The notes under the pieces were generated by a model. That model was not told where the DNA came from and did no database searches. It saw only the letters and a list, made by a program, of their open reading frames with translations. This document shows, piece by piece, positions 48,169 through 56,649 of a stretch of 64,000 nucleotides of DNA (within the stretch, counting starts at the first letter, position 1; the number at the start of each line of letters is the position of its first letter). Source of the stretch: Cutibacterium namnetense. GTDB taxonomy: Bacteria; Actinomycetota; Actinomycetes; Propionibacteriales; Propionibacteriaceae. A program made the translations under genes and the position numbers. The stretch covers positions 49,240 to 113,239 of the forward strand of contig NZ_LWHO01000010.1 of NCBI RefSeq assembly GCF_001642025.1. The letters run 5' to 3'.

Positions 48169-49448
48169 TGACTATCACTGAGCACCCTGGCCACCTGACC
48201 CGTCCCGGCAGTATGCCCGCAGGACACCCCGGCGGCCATCCGGGAGGTCATCCAGGTCATAGCCCGCTCGTCCGCGAGATCAAGCATGACCTCAACGACA
48301 AACCTTTCATCGTCATCTGGGAAGTAACCCGCGCCTGCGCCTTGGTCTGCCAGCACTGCCGCGCAGAGGCCCAGCATCATGCTGCTCCTGGCCAACTCAC
48401 GAATGCCCAGGGTCATGAGCTCATCGATCAGCTCACCAGCTACGAGCGCCCCTACCCGATGCTCATCCTCACCGGCGGCGACTGCTTTGAACGCCCCGAC
48501 CTCGTCGATCTCATCGAATACGGCGTCAGCAAGGGCCTGCACGTGTCAATCTCGCCATCGGTGACCCCACTATTTACCCGTGACCGAGTCCAGGCGGTGC
48601 GGGAAGCCGGGGTGTCGATGATGTCGATGTCCTTGGATGGTGGCTCAGCCGCGACCCACGACGCCTTCCGAGGTTTCCCTGGCACCTTCGACCGCACCGT
48701 CGAGGCCTGCCACATGCTTCGCGAGATTGGGATGAAGTTCCAACTCAATACGGTGTTCACGGCTAAGAACATCCACGAGGCCCCCCAGATGCTCAAAAAC
48801 GCCATCGACCTCGGCGCGGCGACGTTCTACACGTTCATGTTGGTACCGACTGGTCGTGGCGCCCAGCTCGACATGCTCTCGCCCCTGGAGCGCGAGGATG
48901 TCCTGTACTGGCTGCACGACAACTCCACACGCATTGCCATCAAGACCACCGAGGCCCCCCAATACCGACGCATCGCTTTCCAGCGCGAAGCCGTCCGTCA
49001 GGGCAAGGAGCGACCTGTTCGCCACGGCGAGCTCTACGAGTGGCTAACCCGCCAGACCAACGAGCTGCTGGGCGAACATATTGAACAACCGCGCCCGCCG
49101 CGCACCCCGCTGGCGATCAACTCTGGGTCTGGATTCGCGTTCATCGACCACACCGGAGATGTCTACCCATCGGGATTCCTGCCGATCCACTGTGGATCGA
49201 TCAAGGAAAAGCCCTTCCCCGAGATCTACCGCGAATCGCCGGTTTTCCAGAAGCTGCGCGATCCAAAGGGATTCTCCGGTAAGTGCGGGGCGTGCAACTT
49301 CAACCACTTCTGCGGTGGATCCCGCTCAACCGCCTATGCCATGACCGGGGATTACCTCGCCTCTGATCCCTCCTGCGCCTATGTGCCGCCGGGCTATGAC
49401 GGTGAGCTACCTGAAGGTGTTCCCGCCGAGGGGATTCCGCGAGTTTGA
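48168..49448 (+). CDS. Radical SAM/SPASM protein linked to heme synthesis
   Basis: A 426-residue radical SAM enzyme. The cluster motif is CALVCQHC (CxxxCxxC) near residue 57. A C-terminal SPASM-type domain has clustered cysteines (CGACNFNHFCGG, then DPSCAY) for an auxiliary iron-sulfur cluster. Residues 1-35 are His/Gly/Pro-rich with repeated HPGG, perhaps metal-binding. It resembles the heme-related AhbD/NirJ-like group and is translationally coupled to hemY (1-nt overlap, ribosome site GGAGGAG). Its reaction is not known to me; modification of a heme precursor or maturation of a small peptide are both possible. No precursor peptide gene is visible beside it. Confidence 0.88.
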   Translation: MTITEHPGHLTRPGSMPAGHPGGHPGGHPGHSPLVREIKHDLNDKPFIVIWEVTRACALVCQHCRAEAQHHAAPGQLTNAQGHELIDQLTSYERPYPMLILTGGDCFERPDLVDLIEYGVSKGLHVSISPSVTPLFTRDRVQAVREAGVSMMSMSLDGGSAATHDAFRGFPGTFDRTVEACHMLREIGMKFQLNTVFTAKNIHEAPQMLKNAIDLGAATFYTFMLVPTGRGAQLDMLSPLEREDVLYWLHDNSTRIAIKTTEAPQYRRIAFQREAVRQGKERPVRHGELYEWLTRQTNELLGEHIEQPRPPRTPLAINSGSGFAFIDHTGDVYPSGFLPIHCGSIKEKPFPEIYRESPVFQKLRDPKGFSGKCGACNFNHFCGGSRSTAYAMTGDYLASDPSCAYVPPGYDGELPEGVPAEGIPRV

Positions 49449-49464
49449 TCTCAAAACCTTAAGC

Positions 49465-49492
49465 GACGCCGTGACGAATTCGTCACGGCGTC
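49465..49492 (+). terminator. Terminator after hemY-radical SAM genes
   Basis: A 28-bp perfect palindrome (GACGCCGTGACGAA and its complement) lies 16 bp after the radical SAM stop codon. There is no T tract. The remainder of the gap to 49723 shows only the ribosome site of the next gene. Confidence 0.75.
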
Positions 49493-49723
49493 TGCCGTAT
49501 TCCGGACGTGATCGGCCAGTGCGCCCTGACGAGCGGCGTCGCTGCTAGTACCCACGCGCAAGCACATGTGCCTCATCCTTGACCGCTTTCACGTCAAGGT
49601 ATCGACGAGGTGAATTCCTGGTGGTGAAGTTCGTCAAAGCCATTGCCAGGATGGCCGAGAATAGGCGAAGCTAGCTGTGTATGCCTTGGAGCACACACCA
49701 TCCGGACGAATCCAGGGAGAACC

Positions 49724-51826
49724 ATGAATCACCGACGTAAGGCCCGCATTGCCGGCCTATCGGTGCTGTGCATAGCCGCGGGCAGCTTCGTTACTAACCC
49801 GGCTTTCGCAGCACCGAGCACGAGTGGCACCCGGGCCGCGTCGTGCAATGGCGACAAAAACATCGACGTCTTCAATTTCAACGACTTCCACGGCCGTATC
49901 GCTACCGGGGCCAACCTCTTCACTCCGGTCGTCGAGGCCCGCAACGCCAACGGAAACGACAAGGTCCTGCTGCTCAATGCGGGCGACAATGTCGGCGGCT
50001 CGACCTTCGAGTCTGGCTCCCTCAACGACGAACCCACCATTGACATGCTCAACGCAGCTGGTGTCGAGGCCAATGGCGTCGGCAACCACGAGTTCGACAA
50101 GGGCTGGCAGGACCTGGCCGGGCGCATCGTGCCGCACATCAACAGCCCCTACCTCGGCGCCAACGTCTATGCCAAAGGCACCACGAAGGTGCCTGCTCCC
50201 CTCAAGGCGTCGACGATCATCGTCAAAGACGGGGTGCGCATTGGCGTCGTCGGTGCTGTCACCCACGACCTGCCATCCCTGGTCTCCCCCGCCGGTATCT
50301 CCAACCTCACCATTGGTGATCCGGTCAAGGCCGTGAATGCTGAGGCCAAGCGCCTCAAGAGTGAGGGGCTCGCTGACGTCGTCATTGCCGAATATCACGA
50401 GGGTGCCGCCGACGGATCCGGTGATGCTGCCAGCCAGGGCGGCAACTTCGCGCCAATCTATGCCGACACGTCCAGCGACGTTGACCTTGTTTTCAACGGC
50501 CACACCCACCAGGTGTACTCCTGGAAGGACAAGGCCGGTGCCCCACTCCTGCAGGCCGGCTCCTACGGTCAGCACCTGGCCAAGGTGAACGTGGCGTGGG
50601 ATTCACAGCAGAAGAAACTGTGCTCTACCGACGCCTCAATCATTGACCCGGCCACAACCCCGGCTGACAACCCAACGGTCGCCAAGATCTCTTCGATCTA
50701 CGACGATGCCAAGGCCAAGTCGGACAAGGTTGGCACTACCGTCATTGGGCATGAAACCGCACCGATCACCACGCCGTCGAACGAGTCCGATCAGAAGTTC
50801 GGCGCCGAGGTCCGCGACCGTGAATCGACGATGACCAATATGGTCGCCGACATGTTCAAGGACACCTTGGGCAAAGACGACCCAAACTTCATCGGCCTGC
50901 AGAACCCTGGTGGAACCCGCGCGTCTCTGCTCGACAAGGACATCACCTATAAGCAGGCAGCCCAGGTGCTCCCCTTCGCTAATACGTTGACGACCACCAA
51001 GATCACCGGTGCCCAGTTCAAGAAGGTGCTCGAACAGCAATGGCAGCGCACCGAAAATGGCGAAGGCCCGTCACGTCCGTACCTGCAGCTTGGGGTGTCC
51101 TCGAACGTCACCTACACCTACGACGAGTCACGCAAAGAGGGCGACCGCATCACCTCCATCCAGATCAACGGCAAGCCGATCGATCCCAGGGGCACCTACA
51201 CCGTGGGTTCCGGTTCCTTCCTCATCGCCGGTGGTGACAACTTCACCGAACTCGCCAAGGGATCCAAGCCGGTCGACACCGGAAAGATCGACCTGTCCGC
51301 CTGGGTTGACTGGATCAAGGCTCAGAAGACCCTCAAACCTGACTTCGCCAAGCGTGCCGTCTCCCTGACGACCTCCCTCAAGGAGGGCATGTCCAAGGAT
51401 GCCACCTTCACCATTGGCAAGCCGGCTGACAAGGCAGTTGCCCCCGACACCGTCGACTTCACCTCGAAGGACTCCGTCGTCAACAAGACGATGAAGGCCC
51501 AGATCGTTCAGGGTGATAAGACCGTCGACGTCGCCACCACCCCGGTCAAGGACGGCTCGTCCTCCGTGACCGTCAAAGTACCGACCGCCAAGGGTCTGGT
51601 CAGCGGTGAGGCCACCATCGTCTTCACCTTCCCGGATTCCGGCACCACGGTGCGCTTCGCCGCCAAGCTGTCAGTACCGTCCGGCGATCAGCCTGGTGGC
51701 GCTGTGATCCCGGCCCCGAAGCCGGGCCAGTCTGGCACCCCGGGCCACGACGTCAATCTAGGAACCCCCGGATCTGACAAAGGCTCCAGCAACGGCAAAC
51801 CCGGCCTGCCGAAAACTGGTGTCTGA
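49724..51826 (+). CDS. Secreted 5'-nucleotidase ending in LPKTGV
   Basis: A 700-residue secreted metallo-phosphoesterase. The signal peptide covers residues 1-29 (cleavage near AFA). The catalytic domain has the metal-binding motifs NFNDFHGR, LNAGDNVGG, GNHEFDKG and FNGHTHQVY. The C-terminal nucleotidase domain has FANTLTTTKITGAQ and SFLIAGGDNF. It would release adenosine and phosphate from extracellular nucleotides, as in host purinergic evasion by Gram-positive homologues. The protein ends in a Pro/Gly linker and LPKTGV, a sortase motif, but the stop codon follows at once with no hydrophobic segment or basic tail. It is therefore probably secreted, not anchored. ATG 49724 has an AGGGAGA site. 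Confidence 0.93.
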   Translation: MNHRRKARIAGLSVLCIAAGSFVTNPAFAAPSTSGTRAASCNGDKNIDVFNFNDFHGRIATGANLFTPVVEARNANGNDKVLLLNAGDNVGGSTFESGSLNDEPTIDMLNAAGVEANGVGNHEFDKGWQDLAGRIVPHINSPYLGANVYAKGTTKVPAPLKASTIIVKDGVRIGVVGAVTHDLPSLVSPAGISNLTIGDPVKAVNAEAKRLKSEGLADVVIAEYHEGAADGSGDAASQGGNFAPIYADTSSDVDLVFNGHTHQVYSWKDKAGAPLLQAGSYGQHLAKVNVAWDSQQKKLCSTDASIIDPATTPADNPTVAKISSIYDDAKAKSDKVGTTVIGHETAPITTPSNESDQKFGAEVRDRESTMTNMVADMFKDTLGKDDPNFIGLQNPGGTRASLLDKDITYKQAAQVLPFANTLTTTKITGAQFKKVLEQQWQRTENGEGPSRPYLQLGVSSNVTYTYDESRKEGDRITSIQINGKPIDPRGTYTVGSGSFLIAGGDNFTELAKGSKPVDTGKIDLSAWVDWIKAQKTLKPDFAKRAVSLTTSLKEGMSKDATFTIGKPADKAVAPDTVDFTSKDSVVNKTMKAQIVQGDKTVDVATTPVKDGSSSVTVKVPTAKGLVSGEATIVFTFPDSGTTVRFAAKLSVPSGDQPGGAVIPAPKPGQSGTPGHDVNLGTPGSDKGSSNGKPGLPKTGV

Positions 51827-51856
51827 TCCGAGGATCGACACAACCTCATACTGAAA

Positions 51857-51889
51857 AACTCTGGCCTGAGGGGGTCCCGGGCCAGGGTT
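51857..51889 (+). terminator. Terminator after the 5'-nucleotidase gene
   Basis: A 10-bp stem (AACTCTGGCC with GGCCAGGGTT, one G-U pair) encloses a 13-nt loop and is followed by a T/G-rich tail. It lies 30 bp after the stop codon. Confidence 0.65.
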
Positions 51890-52039
51890 CTTGTGTGTCT
51901 GAGTTGGGGCAGCAAAGAGATGAAGTCTGCCGACGTGGTGGAAATGCCGGTCATGACCGTGAGTGCTGCCACTTGTGGCAGCAACAACCACCATTAGAAT
52001 CGCGATTACCGCACCACGTGATGGTGGCGAGGACGGTAT

Positions 52040-52913
52040 TCAATCCCGCCTCCAAGATTCAGGGTGTGCCTCGGATACGTCGCCGTCAGGCAGGTGACTC
52101 CTACCAGGCTTGTGAAGCCCGACATAGCGTCCTCCCTGGGCCTCCAGCTCGGCCGGGGATCCGTTCTCCTGGATCTGGCTGTGTTCCAGCACGAGCACCC
52201 AATCGGCAATCTCCACCGTCGACAGACGATGGGCAATGATGACGGCGGTCCGGTCGGCAGGGATCGTCCCCAAAGCCCGCTGCACCAAACGCTCCGAGGG
52301 AATGTACAGGGACGAGGATGCCGACTGGAAGGTGTGTAGCTCGAAGAACTGACGAGCGTACAGCAGGAAGGTCGTCAGGACACCGACCGTCGTTCATCTG
52401 CGCAGGGCGGAGTAGCCGCCGGTGAGCAGCATGAGGCCGACGGTGATGTTGCCGATCAAGGTGATGCCCGGCATGAAGATCACGAAGAGCCGCATCGCCC
52501 GGACACTGATGCCGCGACACCGGTCAGCCAGCTAGGTGAAGATCTCCTGATTACGCGGCTCGCGATAGTAGGCCTGGACCGCCTCGATGCCGGTCATCGT
52601 CTCGGAGAACTGGATGATGACCTGGGCCGAGGCGTTGCGGACCTTGCGGAATGTGCGGCTCGACTCCGCCGAAAACCACTTCACCAGCGGTGAGACGAAG
52701 AACAGCGACGCCAGCAGATGAGGCCCAGTCGCCAGTCCATGACAAGCAGCAGCATGGCACCGGTGGCGATGGGGTGAGGACGGCGGACATGCGGCCGTCG
52801 GACCCATGCCCCATAAGCTCGGCGATGCGCTGGTCCTCTGCTGCGCGCTTCTCCTCGGCGGTGGACATCTCGAAAGTGCTGTCGCGTTCAGCCTTCCCGT
52901 CGGTCGCGATCAA
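52040..52913 (-). pseudogene. Degenerate ABC exporter half-transporter
   Basis: Minus-strand pieces in several frames rebuild an ABC exporter. The N terminus (STAEEKRAAEDQRIAELMG) frameshifts to ATGAMLLLVMDWRLG, then to LFFVSPLVKWFSAESSRTFRK and QFSETMTGIEAVQAYYREPRNQEIFT, ended by TAG at 52534. It resumes as FVIFMPGITLIGNITVGLML with TGA at 52397. It then joins directly to the end of the ATPase domain (RTAVIIAHRLSTVEIADWV). Walker A, signature and Walker B are deleted. It is clearly non-functional. The part between 51890 and 52040 shows nothing. Confidence 0.85.
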
Positions 52914-52915
52914 CC

Positions 52916-53085
52916 TACTCTCCCGGATTCTCCACGGACTCGCCGGACATCCCCCTGCTCAGCGTCGTAGGCGCTCAGCAGCTCTCGGTACTCCGGGACT
53001 GTCGCCAAGAGCTCCGAGTGCGTGCCGACGCGGATGATCGTCCCTTCCTGCGGCAAGGCGACCAACGAGGCGCCTGAGATGTACT
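52916..53085 (-). pseudogene. C-terminal remnant of a second ABC half-transporter
   Basis: A minus-strand frame reads EGTIIRVGTHSELLATVPEY, then RELLSAYDAEQ, the characteristic end of an ABC exporter ATPase domain. Nothing of the membrane domain or Walker motifs remains. It lies just upstream of the other ABC relic, so the two were probably an exporter pair. Confidence 0.75.
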
Positions 53086-54036
53086 AACCGGAGACGTTAG
53101 TTGAGCTGTTTGTCGAGTGAGCTCGCATGATCTGGGCGGCGAGGTCGTGGAACTGTTCGACCGCTTCAGCTGGGTTCAGAATGCGGATGTGGTCGCCGAG
53201 ATAGAGGAGCTGTCGCACCGATTCGACATCGGGGTAGCGGACAGTGATCAGAGTCCACGCATCCTCGGTATAGGTGACGTTGGCCATGCGGGTTCCGAGA
53301 ATTCGTTGGGCCAGGTCCAGGCGGGTTGAGCGCAGCAGCGCATGCACCTCGACGCCGGGGGTCGGCTCGAAGCTGGTCACCAGGTCGTGCCATACCGACC
53401 GCAGGTCTTAGTCTGGTCGGAGCACCGCGACATCCGTGAGGGGATCGCGCTCTTCGATACGGCTGGTGTTGAACATGCGGGGGTGCCCATCGACGTCGGC
53501 CACGAGATACCAGGAGCCAGCCTTGTTCACGAGCCCGTACGGGTCCGCGGTGAGCCATTGCTCGCTGGTTTCTCCGCTCCGTCGGTAGCACAGGCGGATG
53601 CGACGTCGCTCTCTCGCTGCGGTCAGCAGGCCGAGTTCCTTTCCGGTCGTGAACCACCCTGATGGGTCGATGAGGAGTACCTCGGACAGGGGCGGGGTAC
53701 CAAGCACCTGTCCTCGCGTGGCGACGGCCGTCATTTTCTCCTGGGCGCTGGCGTGGACTGCCTGCAGCCCGACCTGCTCAAGAAGGTCGGCGTCCAGCCC
53801 CGCGACAGTGAGCAGCTGAAGCTCTCCCGGATCGAGACGAGCGACGTCCAGCCGAGCCCGGCCGTCCAGCACGATCGCGCCACCGTGTGAATCGGAACGC
53901 CCGCAGCTGGCAATGCTTCGACGTCACGCAGGATCGTGCGCGGTGAGACCTCGAATCGTCGGGTCAATTCTTGGCTCGTCATCCGCTCATGGGCCTGTAG
54001 GAGCAGCAGGATCGACAACAGCCTCGAGGACTTCAT
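53084..54036 (-). pseudogene. WYL-domain transcriptional regulator, frameshifted and with a nonsense codon
   Basis: From ATG 54036 the first 50 residues are a DeoR/HTH_11-type winged helix (MKSSRLLSILLLLQAHERMT, then SQELTRRFEVSPRTILRDVE). After VPIHT the frame shifts near 53880 to GAIVLDGRARLDVARLDPGE. The WYL region (RRIRLCYRRSGETSEQWLTADPYGL in full) follows. A TAA at 53408-53410, perhaps from CAA, interrupts it before the C-terminal part, which reads from DLVTSFEPTPGV to VSG at 53087. The undamaged gene would make about 315 residues. It lies divergent from the VOC gene, which it may once have controlled. Confidence 0.85.
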
Positions 54037-54125
54037 GGCCCCGATCCTCGCAGAAAACATGACATGAGTTGTCCTGTTTTGGTGATCGGCTAGTGCCAAA
54101 TGATCCACTGACCCGAGAGACACCC

Positions 54126-54491
54126 ATGTCGGCACCCAACCTGTTCCTGACCTACGTCAGCGACGCCAAGCGGTCCACCGCCTTCTACAGCGACTTGTTC
54201 GACATCGAGCCCAACTTCACCAGCCCGCGCTACGTCGCCTTCGAGGTGACACCCGGGGTGCTGTTCGCCATCTGGACCGGCCGCAACGGGGACACCACCC
54301 GCGACACGCCCCGCACGAGCGAGATCGGGCTCATGGTCCCCCGGTCGTCCGCGGCGGTCGATGACGCCTACCGAGAGGGGGTCGCGAAGGGCGTACACGT
54401 CATCGAGGAACCGCACGACGATGTGTTCGGCCGCACCTTCGTGATCGCCAACCCCGACGGCAACCTCATCCGGGTCAGCCCCGTCGACTGA
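54126..54491 (+). CDS. VOC-superfamily (glyoxalase/bleomycin-resistance-like) protein
   Basis: A 121-residue protein with two beta-alpha-beta-beta-beta modules of the vicinal-oxygen-chelate fold. NLFLTYVSDAKRSTAFYSDLF begins the first module and RTFVIANPDGNLIRV closes the second. It resembles the PhnB/antibiotic-resistance subgroup, but a specific substrate cannot be given. ATG 54126 is preceded by GAGAG; the upstream extension of the frame is not needed. It is divergent from the broken WYL regulator and is directly followed by a transposase relic. It may be part of the accessory segment. Confidence 0.85.
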   Translation: MSAPNLFLTYVSDAKRSTAFYSDLFDIEPNFTSPRYVAFEVTPGVLFAIWTGRNGDTTRDTPRTSEIGLMVPRSSAAVDDAYREGVAKGVHVIEEPHDDVFGRTFVIANPDGNLIRVSPVD

Positions 54492-54521
54492 CCCGACAAC
54501 CGATCCCCACGTCGCGGCGAG

Positions 54522-54848
54522 CACCAGCGCGGCGTCACCGTGGAGCGGGTCCTGTCCGACAACGGCGGCGTCTACCGCTCACACCTGTGGCGCAACACCT
54601 GCAACGAGCTCGGCATCAAGCACAAGCGCACCCGCCCGTACCGGCCGCAGACCAACAGCAAGATCGAACGGTTCCACTGCACCCTGGCCGACGGCTGGGC
54701 CTACGCCCGCTGCTACACCTCCGAGGCGGAGCGCCGTGGCAAGCTCGGCGACTGGCTGCACTACTACAACCACCACCGGCCCCACCCGGCCTGCGGGAAC
54801 CAGCCACCCTTCTCACGATTGACCAACATCCCCGGTCAGTTCACTTAG
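54522..54848 (+). mobile_element. IS481-type transposase relic (C-terminal half)
   Basis: An open frame continues from the VOC stop without its own good start and reads like the end of a DDE integrase-type transposase: ERVLSDNGGVYRS (second catalytic Asp), RTRPYRPQTNSKIERF (catalytic Glu), and YNHHRPHPACGNQPP. The N-terminal half, with the helix-turn-helix and first Asp, is missing. No terminal inverted repeats or target duplication are visible. It marks past insertion-sequence activity here. I see nothing in 54849-55025. Confidence 0.85.
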
Positions 54849-55025
54849 CGGTGAACGTACAGGTAGTCACCCACGCAGACGACGCGCCCACCACGACCTA
54901 ACCCTGATGGACGACATGGCAGCGCCACCCGGCACAAGGCAGGGACCGAGCTACTGTTCGTTGTCACCACAGTCGTGGTTGGTGGCCACGCCGCACGGCG
55001 CTGGAGAACCCTGACCTGCCACAGT

Positions 55026-56045
55026 TCATGCAGCATCCGTGGTGGATACGGGCAGAACCCGGGGCCGCCACGTGCAGGAGATCTCTCGTGGGTGGTTCGG
55101 ATCGAGGGCGTTGAGCACCATCTGGTAGGCGACGGGATCATAGGGTAGGCCGCCGTGGCCATAGGCATCCAGAGGGCAGGCGTCCTGCACGGTCATGTTC
55201 TTGGCGCCCTTGAGGAAGGCTTGCGTGTAGGGCGTGACCGTCATGTCGAGCCGGGTGGAGATGACGGTGTAGGCGATACCCGGGACGGTGTCGCCGTCAC
55301 GGTAAACCTGTTGCATCAACGCTGATCCCTTGAGCTGCTGGCCGTAGGCCTCCATGTTGTGGTCGTAGCTCCACGTGCTAAGGAAATCCTTCACGGCCTC
55401 GGGCAGGCCGTGGACGAGCTTGTCGAGACCGCCGGCAGTGGTGCCGTGGTTGGCGGCCACCAGTCCGATCAGCTTGTCGACCTTGGACGCTCCGCCGTAC
55501 ATCTTGATGTAGGTGTTCGGCAGGATGCCGCCACCCTGCGAATGCCCGACGAGGTCGACCTTCTCGGAGCCCGTCGCCTTCCGGACCCGATCCACAAAGA
55601 CACCCAGCGCCTGCGCGGAGGCGCGCACATCACCAGTGAAGCCCCAACCCTCGTCGAGGATCCCCACGGGGACATTGGTGGTGAAGGTGTAGACGCAATA
55701 CCCCTCATGGGCCAGATGGGGCCCGTAGAAGGACCACGTGGCGAACGCGTTGCCGCCAGTACCGGGAATCAGGATGACCGGTCGGTCGCCGGGCTTGACC
55801 TTGCAGGAGAAGTCGTTCACACCCCGCGGCGCCACGCCCAGGTGCTTCTCGCTGTAGGAACGCGCCATCGACGACGCGTGGAATTCCGGCCCGACGCCGT
55901 TACCGGGAATACCGTCGGGGCTGTGGACTGCCGGGATCAGGGGATGGATATCCCCCGGCGAAGGAACGGCCTGCGCAATCGGCGCGGCAGCCATCAGGAC
56001 GGCCACGCTCGCGGCCATGACGGCGAATCGTGCTTTGATCTTCAT
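55026..56045 (-). CDS. gehA: Secreted triacylglycerol lipase
   Basis: A 339-residue secreted lipase matching the length and features of C. acnes GehA, which hydrolyses sebum triglycerides to free fatty acids and glycerol. The signal peptide spans residues 1-26 (cleavage after AQA). The alpha/beta-hydrolase has an oxyanion segment ILIPGTGGNAF, the nucleophile elbow GHSQGG (Ser about 169), and a C-terminal YGHGGLPYDP likely carrying the catalytic His. ATG 56045 has a GAGGAG ribosome site; the 12-codon upstream extension is not needed. It is divergent from the endoglycoceramidase gene. Its intact state among pseudogenes argues for selection. Confidence 0.93.
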   Translation of the reverse strand: MKIKARFAVMAASVAVLMAAAPIAQAVPSPGDIHPLIPAVHSPDGIPGNGVGPEFHASSMARSYSEKHLGVAPRGVNDFSCKVKPGDRPVILIPGTGGNAFATWSFYGPHLAHEGYCVYTFTTNVPVGILDEGWGFTGDVRASAQALGVFVDRVRKATGSEKVDLVGHSQGGGILPNTYIKMYGGASKVDKLIGLVAANHGTTAGGLDKLVHGLPEAVKDFLSTWSYDHNMEAYGQQLKGSALMQQVYRDGDTVPGIAYTVISTRLDMTVTPYTQAFLKGAKNMTVQDACPLDAYGHGGLPYDPVAYQMVLNALDPNHPREISCTWRPRVLPVSTTDAA

Positions 56046-56649
56046 CAGTGACTCCTCAGTGGAACACGGGGAAAATTCCATGAATTAATTTATTCATTTC
56101 AAAAAGGGTGGACTATAATAGTTTCATCACAAGTGGCGACCTGAACGATGCATCACATTGAGAATTCTCCTCGCTCGGTCAGTGAGGTCATTCACCCTCC
56201 TAAGGTAATTTCCGAGAGTTTCCATACGACTTGGTGGCGGGGGATCAGCGAAGGCGCAGCTCTCCGCCAAGTAGACGTTCCTCGGGGTGTCCTGCAGCAG
56301 ACTTTTGGCGTTCCACATCTGGCCTGCTGCAGACCTTTGGCCTTCTAGCCAGACAGGCGCCACGCCCAAGACCGACTGAAGCCATCCGCATGATCCGACC
56401 CCAGCGAGGCTCCCTGCAACAAATAACCGCCAACTGTGAACGAAAGTTACCTAATATGTCCGAAAGCTATCTTTCGTGAGCCCGCCGATCATGCTAATTT
56501 CGCGGCTACTTGGCGCGCTATAGCTCCGTGTATCACGCTCGTCACCCCACCGAAGCGCCCTCTTCATATATGCTGGTACCTCGCCAGTCATCTCCAGCCC
56601 GATTCACCCTGGCGGCTGCTGGTAGTTGACATTAGAAGAAGGAATTGCC
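56046..56649. other. Intergenic region between gehA and endoglycoceramidase
   Basis: About 600 bp without a gene that I can support. AT-rich sequence lies next to gehA, including a plus-strand TATAAT at 56114-56119. A direct repeat of 18 bp (CTGCAGCAGACTTTTGGC at 56292 and a variant at 56324) follows. The element TGTGAACGAAAGTTA-N10-CCGAAAGCT lies at 56435-56468. Confidence 0.7.
56435..56468 (+). promoter_or_regulatory. Promoter-region element shared with the inverted relic
   Basis: TGTGAACGAAAGTTA-N10-CCGAAAGCT is found here and, in inverted orientation with identical spacing, at 59096-59129 next to the endoglycoceramidase relic. CGAAAG-N4-CTTTCG immediately follows as an inverted repeat (56461-56476). 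Conservation of the element suggests a regulatory role for endoglycoceramidase expression, but shared ancestry alone could explain it. Confidence 0.5.
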
